The notes beneath the pieces were generated by a model. It had not been told where the DNA came from, made no database searches, and worked only from the letters and a program-made list of their open reading frames with translations. The translations under genes and the position numbers were made by a program. From Thermomucor indicae-seudaticae (lineage: Eukaryota > Mucoromycota > Mucoromycetes > Mucorales > Lichtheimiaceae): DNA of 64,000 bases. The stretch is from contig JSYX01000062.1 of the NCBI GenBank assembly GCA_000787465.1, positions 1 through 64,000 of the forward strand. The letters are read 5' to 3'. Below are positions 1-12,548 of the stretch, piece after piece. Each line of letters begins with the position of its first letter. Within the stretch, counting starts at the first letter, position 1.

Positions 1-907
1 ATGTCACATGATGGTACTCACTGCATACGCGATATTGGCCAAGCCTTGGTATTTACCACGTTCACGCAAGGACACCAAATCACTCGTAATGACGCTACTC
101 ATCTATAAGGGGAAAAGGCGAAGTTAATAACCTACCTACTCCCTCTCCATTTCTATGTTTTCGTATTAACCGTATTTAATCCACCACCACCAATGCCAGC
201 CACGAGACGTGCTGCCACCAGGGACCACAAGTCATTGGCTACCCCACAAAAGAAAGAACCCAGGAAAAACACGGTAGCCGCAAACAGCAAGGCAGATTTG
301 CGTCCGAAAGCATCCGAGACCCGGCCATCTAACAATAAAACAATGAAGGTCGCACCAAGGTCTTCCTGGTAAATCCTAAGGTAAAGAAAACTTACAAAGT
401 GGTTGTAATGCAGTATAACTGAGCATATACGCAGTTGCGATCCACACAATCTCGTTAGACCTATTGCCAAATCATTACTAACAAGCGAGCGAGGTAACAA
501 TAAGCGATAGCTTCTATTACCGTTTAAATTCTGTGCCGATATGTGGGTAAATGGTTGCAACAATGTTTGAATCCAATGAAGACAAAAAGACGCCAACCCA
601 AAGACTGTCAAAATATATAAGCATTATGCATCTACGGCTAGGGCACTCCCAACATGTCGTTCATTGCTTACCCAAACAGAATAGAATAGAGTGAAGCACC
701 GCTTAATCGGCGAGCAACAAGCGTCGCCATGTCAATGGCCTTATTGTCATTACCAGCGGTCTGCTGTGATCCATCCTCCGTAGAAGAAGAAGAAGAGGAG
801 GAAGCACTACTGCTAATGTTGATGCGACCCGATTGATAATTTGGGCGCTCGATATTATCCTCGAGGAGCGGCAAAGATTCGTCGCGCCAGTCTTGGTGAC
901 TCATCAT
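1..907 (-). CDS. MFS transporter, 14-TM DHA2/VBA-like, 5' part only
   Basis: This is a major facilitator superfamily transporter that runs off the left edge of the window. Spliced in frame, it gives an acidic Ser-rich N-tail, then LYSILFG, then LWVGVFLSSLDSNIVATIY (membrane helix 1), then EIVWIATAYMLSYTALQPL (helix 2). The MFS motif A region GRVSDAFGRKSA follows, then a helix ending in GIGGGGLNT, then SSVITSDLVSLRERGKYQG and IAYA. Introns with GT...AG ends separate these exons; the last visible exon stops at base 22 before GTGAGT. The sequence best fits the DHA2 group with fungal vacuolar basic amino-acid and multidrug transporters, but the substrate cannot be told. The start is ATG at 907 or the next one at 904. 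The family is clear; the subfamily is inferred. Confidence 0.85.
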
Positions 908-3900
908 GCAGAGCGGGAGAAAAGAACACAGATCTGCGTCGCAGAAAATTGCTGTAAATATAGCATTGTTCGGAATCGGAAGTTTCAACTCCGATATCTC
1001 CGGGAAACCCAACAGTGCCTGATCATTAATGCAACGCGAAAAAACCGTTACCAAGTTACATGTATTCTAGGTATTTTGATGGAAGTGTGCATTCTAACTT
1101 GTGATGATCTGGCGAATTAATTGTATCTATGATCTACAGCAACAAGAACGTTTGGATCCTTGGTAAGGATCCTGACTTCCATTAAGGCTGCCGATACGTA
1201 CGGGGCTGCATGGCCCTGATCGGAAACAATGGTTATGTCCGGTTTTCCGCGCAATATGTGCACGATCCTCGGCGATCACTGTTTTTATTCATATGATACT
1301 CTTATGAGCATAAAGAGTTATACGGATATATACATAATCATTTCGGAACATAATGAACGTGATCTTCCCTGAGTTCGTACACAATAAGTTCCATTTGCTG
1401 CCTGTCCACAGAACTGTTGTGGATTGACGACAATGCTGCAGTCGCAAGCGTGTCCCAGATATTGCTATTTAGTAATTGAGGATCCGAATGCAGGCAAAGC
1501 TTCTGACCCGTGGGCTGAGGCATCGAAAGGAACAAAGCCATGTCATTGTCCATATTCGGTATTACCTGGTCTAGAACAATGACCTTCTGACCACCGCCGC
1601 CAGCAATGACCATATAGAAACACTTGCCTTAACTTTGGGACAGCCGTGCGTTACCAAAGTGATTATACCTTGCTTATCCCAAACATTTTAGCTAGAGCCT
1701 CCACTCGGTTGAATTCTGTTCGGTACAGGATATCTGCAAATGCCGGGACTTCGTTGACAATACGAAGACTGAAATGAACTTGGCTAGTGTCCGGCATTGT
1801 GAACAATAATAACTGGGCATATAACCTCCGCTCTTAATCCACAGCCTATCGAGAGTCCTCCACATGCTGTGACCACTTGAAGCTAGTCTTTGCATGTCCT
1901 CACGCAGAATGCTCGTTCCTATAATGACAGTCTTGAAAGAGATCTAGCAATAAAACATCGTATGGGAGGCGCAAAGTTGCTGAAATTTATGCTGATTGAT
2001 TTCCGCGGCGAGTTGCTCTTTAAAGGGGCCGTAAATGGATCATTGACGAGACTTGCTGAAGCCAGCCTCGTAAATTAACGAAGCTTCACGAGTCTGAGAG
2101 ACCGCGAATGCTCCCTCTGGAGGAATCAGGACGGAAAGAGCTCAATGACATTTTCGGCATCCCTGAGAATGCTGTCCTAATCATGCCAAAGGCTCATAGA
2201 GCGAGGCGCGATACCATCATTATGGAATTCCTTGTTCATTGTGTTTAGGGTTTGGTCGTGATTTCCTAATGCGTAGCAGCTTCGCCGTTGCGGACACAAG
2301 CACCAAAGCCACTGTCAATCAACTCGTCAGCCATACGTTAGACCAAAAAAGAGCACTTTGTTGCCTGGTTGACTTCGATGTGTCCATGCATAAAATTATC
2401 GCGTTGCATGGGTAGACGACGGACGCTAGTAAGCGGCTATTAAGCCTCCCCTGGCGTGGCCCTGGGATACTCAATCGCCATTGTCTACCTTTAACACGTG
2501 CAGAAAAGCATGGACAATGCGGACCACTTCCCTCGCCCCTTTAACGAAAAGGTTCGTGGTCGGAATGCTGTCAGGAAAACCGTTCATCCGATGGAGTCAA
2601 TACAGGAGTTCGTCCGAAATAAAGCACAGTAGCAAAAACCAGTGCGCCAGATGTTAGCAAGACCGGATACCGTCCAAATCTCTTTCTTATTCCACAGGTG
2701 AACCGAATGCATATGCGTAGGTCAGTCGAGATCTACGGTACCAATGACAGTGTGCATACATCAGCTACATAGCAGGTTCGGGAGAATTGTATGCCGGAAA
2801 GGATGCCGCTAATGCCTTGTTAGGAAAAAAAAGAGTCCATGTTGTTGCAAACTACACTTCTCCAACTGGAGGTACTGCCATCCATCAACACATCACGGTC
2901 ACTCTAGAACAGAGCACCCGATGTTCCTTCAGCAGAGCCTATTCGTTTCCATTTTTCCGTACCTGGCGCCAAAATTCGATGCAGTTAGCGTGGTGGCCAC
3001 AACGGCAAATTGAAACCGGGGGAAAGGTGCACAAACTTGCTTGATATAGCAAAATGTCAAGTCTCGTTAGTAATACCATTATTGTGGGACCTCTACTTAG
3101 CGAAAGGAATAGAACGCTAATTCACTTAGTAGTATTGAGAAGACGCTGGGATCCTTGGCATAACCATCAGCTTATCTACCCGGTTCATCTGGACAGTTCT
3201 TGGACTCTGGACCCCCCATCTATCCTTTAGTCGCCGACTTACTTTTTTTTATCCATTAGTAAGGGTGCTATGCGGAAGCAATCGAGAAGATATGATGGTA
3301 CACACAGACAGACGCACAGAGAGCGTGTGTATCACTACCTTTTCTTTTCCCGCGATAACCAAGTAGTACTTGATCTACATAGCATACATAACAAAGCTGC
3401 AAGTCTGTTTTTTATCTACAATCTTTTACTGTTTTAACGAAACCGGGGCTTTACTGCTTAAGCTTTCCGCTTGGGACAAGGTAACTTCTCCGTACTTATC
3501 AAGGGCTCCGCTGTGCAACCCTTCATTGGAGAATATCTTGATCTTTCAAAATGTCCGAAGACAGCATTTTGATAGGCGAATTTAAGGTTTGATGTGCTCG
3601 ACAACGACGATGGTTACACCTTTCTTGTCTGAGAGAGAGAAGGGGAAAGGGTTACTCGGTCCGCCTTGTTCGATGAAGGGGGAAGGGTAGGAAAGGGAGA
3701 ATATAGTAGTAGATTTTCTACAAGTGTACAAGAAGGAGATTATGCGATTGGTTATCTTTACAATACTTGTCATGAAGAAGTGTATCCCTCTTTTCTTTAC
3801 AAGGTTAATACATGTTTGTTTTGTCTTTTTGACATGTCATGATCGTCAGAAAAGACTTTACTTTTTGTTTCCCCAGACATCCCTTTCGAGTCTAATATGA

Positions 3901-4549
3901 AATTAAACGTTTGTGATACAATATGCAAAGCAAGAGAAGATGATCATGTCATATAAAAGCAATATTTTTGCCATGTTGATGAAATTGATGGATGGGAAAG
4001 GGAGGGGCAGGGAACAGGCTTCCGAGGCGGACATTCAAGTTGAGAGATCGGTGCAAGTGGGGAGGCGGAGTTTTTTTTTAAATAACATTTTGAGGTGGTA
4101 CCTTGTAGAACCGTTCTTGTAATAGAAGAAGTGGTGCGAAAAAAAAAGTGCTTCCCAAACCACTGGCTTTCGTCGCTTTTAAAAAGGGCGAAGCAATTTC
4201 TGAATTGAAAGGTGGATCGCGTAGCATCTTCGTAGCACTTTTTTTTAATTGCAATCTTCTTTGCTTCTTTTCACCCGCGTTTAATCTCTCTTTCCTTTTA
4301 TCCCCTCCAAAAATAAAATAACCCCTTCCCAAACTAGCTTTCCTTGACTGCAACAAAAAAGAAGGAGAATACAAGAGAGCTTCTTCTATTTTCTCTCCTC
4401 CTTCATTTCAACAAAATATTTTACTACTTCTTCTACATAAAAAACACATCTGGCGAAGATCCCCTCCCTGTTGATAATCTCCCGGTCCCTAGTATAAACC
4501 ACATTAATACCACCACTCCTCCCTTTTTCTCTCCAAATCTTTTCTTATA
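908..4549. other. Gene-poor stretch with broken coding-like fragments
   Basis: No intact gene is visible. Between about 1100 and 2080, minus-strand fragments in shifting frames read like protein, for example YRTEFNRVEALAKMFG near 1700, a 91-residue open stretch at 1338-1613, and VHILRGKPDITIVSDQGH near 1240. In-frame stops interrupt the segments at about 1900-2080. On the plus strand, 2100-2640 also reads like protein in pieces (for example ESGRKELNDIFGIPENAV). I do not recognise the source family. A decayed repeat or pseudogene is the simplest reading. The last part (about 4360-4549) is CT-rich and is probably the leader of the downstream bHLH gene. Confidence 0.4.
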
Positions 4550-5116
4550 ATGAGCGGAATTGCCTCAGAGTATATGAACGACTATCCCACCAGTGTTCCT
4601 CCTCAGTACACTGCTAATCAGCCCATCATGTACAGTCAAGGTAAGCAAAAAGACACAAGTCCAGAAGACAAAGTGGGGATATTAATGCTATATCTAATGT
4701 GTGGACCCTTAGCTTCGCCATCATTCTACTTGACGACAAGCGCTACTACTACATCTTCTCCTACAGCCGCAGCATTCTGCGACCCATCAGCCTATTCTGC
4801 ACAACAGCAACAGCAACCAGGCAGTCCGGATTCCTTCATGTCTGGGATCACACCAACAAGCATGACTTATTCAAGCAGTAGTAATCCAGCAGTGCCGGCC
4901 ACAGTTCCACCAGCAATCTTGATGCACCAGCCTCCTCCTACTACCAGCGAGCCGCCCATGTTGGTTGCCTCTTCTTCATCGTCTACGACTGCTTCGTCTT
5001 GTTCTTCCTCATCATCCTTTCCTCTGGTGAAGCAACCACCTCTTCCCGATTCTTTCTACCCCGAGTTTCTCCAGTACTCTAAGGAGTCCTTTGAGCCACC
5101 TGTCCAACAACAGCAG

Positions 5117-5149
<33 letters not shown>

Positions 5150-5739
5150 GATGATAACAAGCAGCAGGCTGCCTCGGCTGGACGTAAGAAACGGCGTTGC
5201 GAAGCAACAAATGCGCAAGAAGAAAACACCGAAGAGTAAGTTTATTTACTATATTTACATCAACTTTATTGATATTCACCCCTCCTCCCTGTTTTAGGCA
5301 ACAGCAGCAGCAGCAAATGTCGACAGCGGAAATGCGAAGGCAGATTCATATCCAATCCGAACAAAAACGTCGTGCACAAATTAAAGATGGCTTTGAAGAC
5401 CTTCGAAATGAACTGCCGGCTTGTCTGAACAAGAAAATGAGCAAAGTTGCATTGCTGCATCGAAGTAAGTTTCCCTTTTTCCTTTTTTTTACGTTTCACG
5501 ATATAGATGATAACATTGGTTTCATAGCTGTTCAACATATTCAACACTTGAAGAATACCCAAATGACCATCTTGGCTGAACTCGAACGACTGGTTCATGA
5601 AAATGAACAGCTCCGCAAGTAAGTCTTCTGCTATCTCTCTTTGTTAAAGACATTTACTTATCCCTCCTTTTAAAGGTTCCAACAAAGCGTACTTCAAAAG
5701 CAGGCCTTGGAAAACATGTATTCCATGGGCAATCTGTAG
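4550..5739 (+). CDS. bHLH-zip transcription factor (Mlx/MONDO-like)
   Basis: Five exons (4550-4640, 4713-5235, 5298-5464, 5528-5618, 5676-5739) give 311 residues with consistent phases. The N-terminal two thirds are Ser/Thr/Pro-rich and contain Gln runs. The basic helix-loop-helix starts near residue 217: H222, E226 and R230 in HIQSEQKRR are the residues that read CACGTG-type E-boxes in class B bHLH proteins. Helix 2 (KMSKVALLHRTVQHIQHLK) continues into a short leucine-zipper-like tail, LAELERLVHENEQLRK. The spacing resembles Max, Mlx and MONDO proteins, so homo- or heterodimeric DNA binding in the nucleus is expected. The target genes are unknown. The start is the first ATG after a pyrimidine-rich leader. 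Confidence 0.85.
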
Positions 5740-6251
5740 ACTCTTTCCTCTATCTCTCTCTCACAATGCACTCCAACTCAATGTAACTTGCGCGCAATCT
5801 TTTTTGTTCTAAGTCATTTGCATTCCTCTTCTTTCTGTTAAGCTCTTCTTTTCGTTTATTCTCTCTCAATACCAAGCAACCACCTCCTCCACAAGCACTG
5901 TTTCTAATCTTTCCTGTTGCAATAGATCTTCTTTTCTTTATTCTGGAACCCCACAAAAACGATGCCCTTTTCTTTTTCCTTATACCCACTTCTTTTTCCT
6001 CTCTCTTTTTCTTTTTTTTCTTCTTATCTATTGCAAAGCTTTAATCTCGATTTTCTGCTTTTTTTATGTTAACAAGTAATAAAAACAACTCGAACAAAAC
6101 TTTTTTAATTGTGTTCTGCATGAATAGGACAAATAGATATGTATATATAAGCGTACTCAAGAGAAGAGAAAAAATGTGTACACGGGGTGAGGGGTTGAGG
6201 AGTAAGGAAGAAAATGGAGAGAGAGAGATAGAGACACAGGTACATAATAGC
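5740..6251. other. Convergent 3' flanks, no gene seen
   Basis: This space lies between the stop codons of the bHLH gene (plus) and the syntaxin gene (minus). It is strongly CT-rich on the plus strand (about 5740-6050) and then AT-rich. I see no coding signal; it probably holds both 3' UTRs. Confidence 0.5.
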
Positions 6252-7211
6252 TTAGTGACCGTTACTGTTACTGTTACTGCTAGTGGTCGTAACATTTTTG
6301 GGTGCCAAGGTAACCGCCAAGACGATAACGATCACAATGATAATGACGAGGCAGATACCCAAGCAAATGAACTTCTTTCTACGAGTCATTCTTGCGTAGT
6401 GGACCGCCCGCTTGACTTCGCTTGTGCCCTTTTCCATATCATTGACGACGTCGTACGAGGTTTCCTCGATCTGGGTCAGAACCTTGCCCTGGTTTTCGAG
6501 CAAAAAGTTCATTTCCTCAAACAAGCTCGAGAGTTCCTCGACACTCTTGGCCAATCTCCGAATATCTTCATGACGTTCCTGAACCGCATCCAAGGTTTCC
6601 TGTGCCTGATAGCGGCGCTGTTCATTGGTCATGGACTGCATCAACTGCTGAGCAAACACCGCAGGTCTTCCTTGCTCCGCCTGCGCAATAGCCTGCTCAA
6701 TCTGTTCCGGAGTGGCATCAGGGTTAGCGATACGGATCTGGCGCTCGTACTGCCGCGTCTCGGCTTTTTGGAAATCCAGGGCCACTTGCCGGTGCCGCGA
6801 GATGCATTCCAGGAACGACCGGGTCACGCTTGAAAACTGGTTCTTGCGGATCGCCAAGTCCGACTGACCCAGACGAGGCTCCATGCTTTTGATTTTGGCT
6901 TTGACTTGCATCATGAGTTGCTGGGTATCCTGGTTCAATGACTCGAGCTGGGAACGCAGCCGGGATTCTTCGCGCGCATCGGCGGCTTGGAGCATGGACG
7001 ACTGGACAGCCTGGATCTGGTTCACATTCTCATTGATGGCCTTGATGCTCTCCTGTACTTGCGAAACTTCGTTCAGGAACCCATCCATGGACGTAATGTC
7101 ACCGCTGCCCGAAGAATGCAGTAATGGCCGCATCTCGTATCGTCCTCCTCCTCCCTCAGACGATGCAGCTGGCGCAGGCCGTGAAAGCTCAGCAAGTCGG
7201 TCAACACTCAT
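6252..7211 (-). CDS. SSO1: Plasma-membrane t-SNARE, syntaxin/Sso family
   Basis: This intronless gene encodes 319 residues. After a Gly/Ser-rich N-terminus comes a three-helix Habc-type region (about residues 45-200) with many heptads. The SNARE motif lies at about 215-285 (KSVEELSSLFEEMNFLLENQ), with the zero-layer Gln in ENQGKVL. The juxtamembrane stretch is basic (RMTRRKK), and a C-terminal anchor (ICLGICLVIIIVIVIVLAVT) is followed by an Asn/Ser tail. This is the layout of Sso1/Sso2 and syntaxin-1, the Qa-SNAREs that pair with Sec9 and Snc for exocytosis at the hyphal plasma membrane. The short tail SNSNSNGH is encoded by a GTTACT repeat at about 6257-6275. Confidence 0.93.
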   Translation of the reverse strand: MSVDRLAELSRPAPAASSEGGGGRYEMRPLLHSSGSGDITSMDGFLNEVSQVQESIKAINENVNQIQAVQSSMLQAADAREESRLRSQLESLNQDTQQLMMQVKAKIKSMEPRLGQSDLAIRKNQFSSVTRSFLECISRHRQVALDFQKAETRQYERQIRIANPDATPEQIEQAIAQAEQGRPAVFAQQLMQSMTNEQRRYQAQETLDAVQERHEDIRRLAKSVEELSSLFEEMNFLLENQGKVLTQIEETSYDVVNDMEKGTSEVKRAVHYARMTRRKKFICLGICLVIIIVIVIVLAVTLAPKNVTTTSSNSNSNGH

Positions 7212-8051
7212 ATGTTAGTTTCTTTTGACAAAGACGGAAAGAAGGAAAACAGAGAGAGAAGTGGCACTACTGCACGAAAACAGAATGTGAAAAAAGTCCG
7301 CATCCAACTATTTTTAAACTGCAGTAACAGTTGCTATGATCCTCCTTATCCTGCGATGGAACATTAAAAACAGCAGATCTTTATATAGCAGAAAGTCGAC
7401 TTCTTCCTCATCGTACACTTTTTCAGAAACTCGTTACTTCAGTCCAGAAATTAGGAGCAAGTTCTTCTCCAAAACTTCAGTGTACGTACATGACAGCACC
7501 GCACATATTTGATAAATGTCTCTCTGTTGAATTGACAGAGAATCACGTACGATATATAGCTGGTCCAGGACATCTCGATCGCACTTCCGGTCAAACAAAA
7601 TGGGTATACCGTTCCATCCATACATGCGTAGCTCACGGATTAACGGGTGTCGGCCCAACAATCACGTGCTTCAGACAAGGGCAAAGAATTCTTTACTTCG
7701 TTTTGTTGTACCTGCAGAAAAAGACCGCTGCATCGCGTTCATTAGCGAAATGTGTGCGCATATAACTACGGCAAAGTTAATGAGATGCTAAAACGCGTGC
7801 TATATACTTATCATTCAACGGCTTCCGACCATGTTCCGTCTTCGTCCTCCACAGCAGTTGAAAGTCGCTGCCTTGGTCATCCATTGCGTGATCACGGTAA
7901 GTAAAAGAGGGGAAAAGATAGCAGCACATATACTGTCCTTAACGAAAGTGTTCCCAATAAACGATTCACATTCCAACACAGTGATCCTCTCCAGTCAATG
8001 ATTTATAACACTATGAGGATTCAAGAGATTTCCTTTACATTAGTAGGATAA
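7212..8051. other. Upstream region of the syntaxin gene, no gene supported
   Basis: This region lies between the syntaxin start and the stop of the J-domain gene. It should contain the syntaxin promoter. A minus-strand open stretch at 7434-7661 and a possible 22-codon plus-strand reading from the ATG at 7831 (followed by GTAAGT) have no recognisable family and were not called. Confidence 0.4.
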
Positions 8052-9126
8052 TCACCAGGAAGCATAACGCTCGCCTGCCTCAAGCAACCCTACAGCTAAT
8101 TTCAAAGCGGTTTCTACCCGCGTACCAAAGATCCCTTGTTCATCTGCTTGTTTCTTTCTTGATTCGTCGTTGATCATGATCGGTAACTGGAGCAATATTT
8201 TGCAGATGCTGATGGAAAACCGCATCCGCCGCCAGATATCGAAATACGATAGTTGCCGCAGTTGGTATTGAAGTTCGGATAGGCGTTGTAGTTCTTCGTG
8301 TATCACCTTGTAATACGCATGGGTCGCTATAAGACAGTTAGTAAGGTTCTGAGACGCCATCTTTTTATTCCTTACATTGTAGCAAGGAACGCATCCGACT
8401 AAATGCCAGCTCGATCTGTGAAATGGCTTCTTCACTGATATGCATTCCGGGATTCGCTTCATTTAATGCATCTATGAACAGCAAATATGAACATTTGAAA
8501 TGACAAGTTGTATGGCAAAAGACTTACGGATAAAGGCCCGCATCGTTTGGAATTCGCCTTCCATCATTTCCACAAAAAGCTAAAGAATCCCGTCAATTGA
8601 TCTAGTAACAATCGTGAATATACGTATAAAAAGTAACCTGGTGCAAGACGCGCTGCAAGGTCTCATTTGGGTTGTCGTCCTCTGTCGTCGCTGTCCGACG
8701 ATGTTGTTTTGACAAGTCGTACATCAGTTTCGAAGATGGATTAGACAGTGTCTCATACGCCACTGATAGCACTACATTCCCTTATCAGAAAGTCGTTTCT
8801 TGCTGCTGCTGTTTTGTTTAGCTTACATTGAAAGCTTTCGGTTGCTCGAGGATAAGGCGGGACGAATTTGTCAGGGTGGCAGACTCGACTTTTCTAAATG
8901 AATTATAGATATCAGTCTTTGATCCTTCCTTTGCTTTTGCTTTGCTTGGTAGCACCTTTATATATGCTCTCCGTATATCTTCTGTTGATGCATCTTTGCT
9001 GACTCCAAGAACATGGTAATAATCTGGCGCTGAAAGAATATCTTCAACCACTTGGTATTTGTCATTGTCTGGCTTTTTCAATGAGGGCGATGACGGACGA
9101 TGTGACCATGGATTAATGAATGGCAT
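8052..9126 (-). CDS. J-domain (DnaJ/Hsp40) co-chaperone
   Basis: A multi-exon gene. The N-terminus MPFINPWSHRPSS is followed by the J domain: DYYHVLGVSKDASTEDIRRA, then, across an intron, KKSRVCHPDKFVPP with the HPD tripeptide that stimulates Hsp70 ATPase. The next exon gives LAYETLSNPSSKLMYDLSK, the rest of the J domain. There is no Gly/Phe stretch or zinc-binding domain, so this is a class III J protein. The rest is helical (QLFVEMMEGEFQTMRAFI, then ALNEANPGMHISEEAISQIE) and ends in a segment finishing AVGLLEAGERYASW. The start at 9126 is the last Met before the J domain; an upstream in-frame Met at 9258 would add a hydrophobic stretch. The client or localisation is unknown. Confidence 0.85.
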
Positions 9127-9397
9127 GACGGGAATTGTAAATGAGGCAGGAGAAAGGGACAAGTAAAACAACAAAAGGAGAGAGTCTCCTTTACTGACTG
9201 GAAGGAGACAAGAAAAACAGAAAGGAATATCCAAACAAAAACTTGCACCAACGATCATGTGAATATTGTTTTTATTTTTATTAAGCTATCCTAAACTATT
9301 GTTGAGAGCATGCAAAGTGGGATTATGCAAGAATTATAACTTGTTTGCTAGTTTGGCATGCAAGGTGTAAGTCTGTGGGGTTGAAGGTCAACCGACT

Positions 9398-12300
9398 TCA
9401 CATATAGTACATGACTGAAAGTAGAGCATGAGACATTAACCCCAACCATTTGCCAGTCGCTTGTTTTAATCTTACCTTTCTGGAGCTCTGGCTTGACAAC
9501 AGCAAAGCTTGCCATCTGTTGCTCAGAATCCATAGCCTCTGAAGTTGCTTCCGTATCTGACCAGTTTTCGCCGCGCCTATGGAATCTGGCGCGGGCAGCA
9601 ACTAAATCCGCATAGTATGCCGGCGGCACAATGGAAACAGCACGGGTGGCACGGCCATAAATGTAACACAAGCGATAGGTCAGTTCTTGCAATCCATCCG
9701 AGGTGAACTGGTTTTCGTCGTAAAGAACGTGATAATGAGTTGGACGGGAAGTGCCTTGAAGACCGGCATGCGATTGCAGGTCTAAAAGGAATCGCGGTTT
9801 AGCCAATGACTCTAAAGTAAATTCATTGTGGTTTGCATATGGAGCAAGACTTACAGAAGTCGAATTCGAACGGATGCACAATCTCCGTATCGACTACCTA
9901 GTTGGACGTCAGTTAATAGTCCCATCCGTCAAGAATCAGCCATTAAAATACTGACCGTGCCAGGCTGGCAGTTGCCAGTGCGATCAGCGTCCTTCTGTTC
10001 CACAGGGAAGAAACGAGCATGATGGCGTTTTTGAACGACCACAAAGGTCAAAGTCGGTTTGTAGCCAGCATCCAACGAAGAACAAGCAGCTATAGCAATC
10101 ATAAGTCAGTGCCGATTTCTTCTTTTCATAAGCACTCTTTCTCACCTTTGATGGCCTGAACTTCATTGTCCAAGACAGCCTTGAATTGACCCTCGGAGAC
10201 GCCGTCACGGTAGAAGAGGATACGCTCCGGCTTTTGGCCGCTGGATTGATAAAAGGTCTTCAAAAGCTCCTTGATCATGTTGGCCAGATCAGCAATGATC
10301 TCGGTGCGATGGGCTTGGACACGGATAGCACTGGCGTAGCGGGAAGCGCGTGCGTCCATACTGGCGGTGACAGCTGCCACGGAAGGACGGTTCGTATCGC
10401 CTATCATCACACAGTTAGATCAACCATCCTTGAAACGAAAGAAAAAGAGACGAAGGCTACCTGGCGCAGGGTGCGTAACATCGCCACCGAGAACGATAGT
10501 GGGTCGTTGAGCAATGAACGGGATCTGGGGAGGAGAAAGATACAAGTTCATGCCACCCAGCTTCATGTTCACCTTGAGGCAGACGTTGGCACAGTACTGC
10601 TTCTTGGCGTCACTAATGTGCTTGCTCTGTACGCATTGAGTAGGAATGCCAATCACTTAAACAAAGCGAAAAGAATATCAACGGATGCTCTCTTGTCCAA
10701 ATACTGAAGCAACATGGCTTACCTGTATCCGAGATCCGCTTAATTTCTGCATACAACGGGACGCCGGTATTAGGCAAGATACAGAGGATCAATTGAGGGT
10801 TGGCCTTGGCAGCATTACCGGCCTTGAGCCAGGCTTCCTTCAAAGTGCGGTCCAGATTACCCTGAGGGTCGGCAGACATAATGGGTGGAGTGCGGTTGAC
10901 CACATTCTGTTTTAAGGTGAAGGTGAGATTAAATCCAGTAAAAACAGGGAATACATTTGACTCTTACCAATCCAGTATCAATAAAGGTCTGGCACAGCTC
11001 GCGGATAAAGCGTTGAATGGCCGGCATCGGGATCTGCGAGTGGAAATTGACAACAGACCATGAACCCAAGACGGCGCCATGGGCGACTTTCTTGCCACGT
11101 AGGTTCCATGCACCTCCTTGCGGTTGGAATGTCCCGTCAGGAGTGGCCTGCGAATACGAGATCTGCGGCACTGGCAAAACGCGTGCATTAATCATGGACA
11201 TTTCTGGCTTGACGGTCATGCCAAATTGTTGAATATAGGGATTCTCGCGATACTTGAGAAGATTGAAGCCTTGCATGATCTTGTTAGCTCGGACATTGGG
11301 CTTCTGGCAAGTGAATTTGATCATTTCGGCTGTCTGTTTCTCGTTCAGCTTCTTCATGAAGCGTTGTCCAGGTACAATCTCGCAGACTTCCATAGGGAGG
11401 AAGGTGTCTCTTCGGATCACCACGCATGGCAAGAACGCAAAGGAAAGCCTCATGTTATACTGGTTCATAAAGTAGGTCGAAACAGTCATCTCGTTTCCAG
11501 CCTCGTCCTTGAACATGGTACGCTCGCAAGAACCGGGCGTCAACCCGACGATCTTGAACTTGCGCCGCACGTCCCCACGATGGACCACCTGGATCCTGAG
11601 GTTCTTGAGCGACTTCTCGATCTTCATTCTGTCACGGTCCGAAATCCCACGGCGAAGTTCATCCACAGAACGGCGGTTGAGGATCTTGGCCACAAACTCG
11701 GGTAGACGACCAGACTCATAGAAAGCCGTGGCGCTGACGTCCACATTGATAACCATTTTCCCTGAAAATTAAGTTAAACTATGGTCAATGCACATCCCTT
11801 GCAGTCCGATCTGAAACACATACCAACTCCAGGACGAGCTGATTGATAGTATCCTTGCCAGACTTCAGCACCATTAGGCAAAGGACGCTTATCCTGAGGC
11901 GTGAAGAAAGAACGGCCCACAGTCGAGTACATCATGCTGGGCATGTGACGAATAAGCACATCCAGCACCATGATGCCTAAAACAAGTATATGAGACATCA
12001 CGTGATAAGGGCCCAGATTTTCATGCAGAATTTCGTTCACCTGTGAGACAGTTTGGGGTGAGGCGAGTTTGCCCGAGGAGGAATCGACGCAGTTCCTCCA
12101 TATTGATCTCACCAGCTTTCTTGATGCGGATCTTGAATGTTCCAGCGGCTCTCTTAGGACCATCGGTGTCTTGAATCTCAACCTGTGTGATCGCGTGTCA
12201 AACAAAAAGTACACGTAATCCTCGTGATTTTTGTGATAACCTTACCTCAAATTGGCCAGTATGCTCAGCACCCAAAGGCAACGTCTTCGGGGCAAAGACG

Positions 12301-12548
12301 TTCTTGCGACCGTCATAGACAGTTTTGATGCCCTTGAGGATACCCTGCCCATCGGTGTCTTCGAACGCCTTCCAGATCTTGCGATACAACGCCGGAGGCG
12401 CATTGGGAGGATCGATTGTCACATCATAGTGCAGGAGGTTTTGGGTTGGGAAAGACGTAACTTCAAAGAAGTTGCTGCGAACACGCACCGGTCTTCCCAC
12501 TTTGCCCGCGCCTGGGCGCATAACGTAATCGGTAAGCTGAAGAGCCAT
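9398..12548 (-). CDS. AGO: Argonaute small-RNA effector
   Basis: A multi-exon gene covering a full-length Argonaute: N domain and linker (from 12548), PAZ region (about 11300-11700, with [20 protein letters not shown]), MID, and PIWI. The PIWI catalytic set is visible: D in [13 protein letters not shown] in [13 protein letters not shown] in [11 protein letters not shown], and a fourth acidic residue in [15 protein letters not shown], where metazoan Ago2 has His. That gives DEDD, as in many fungal Argonautes, so slicer activity is plausible. The protein ends in KVMYYM, reached by splicing a last exon of about 14 coding bases (stop 9398-9400). It would bind small RNAs in the RNAi pathway. The start is the only nearby in-frame ATG. 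A MITE lies about 360 bp upstream of the start codon. Confidence 0.95.

Noticed and set aside
1141..1172. GGATCC-type inverted repeat
   Set aside because: The arms are only six bases, too short to call a terminator or element end.
7434..7661. Minus-strand open stretch of 75 codons upstream of the syntaxin gene
   Set aside because: It has no known motif and no supporting exons on either side; it could not be told from chance.
11118..11705. Long plus-strand open frame (195 codons) inside Argonaute
   Set aside because: It is antisense to well-conserved Argonaute exons and its translation shows no family; it is a by-product of codon use on the other strand.
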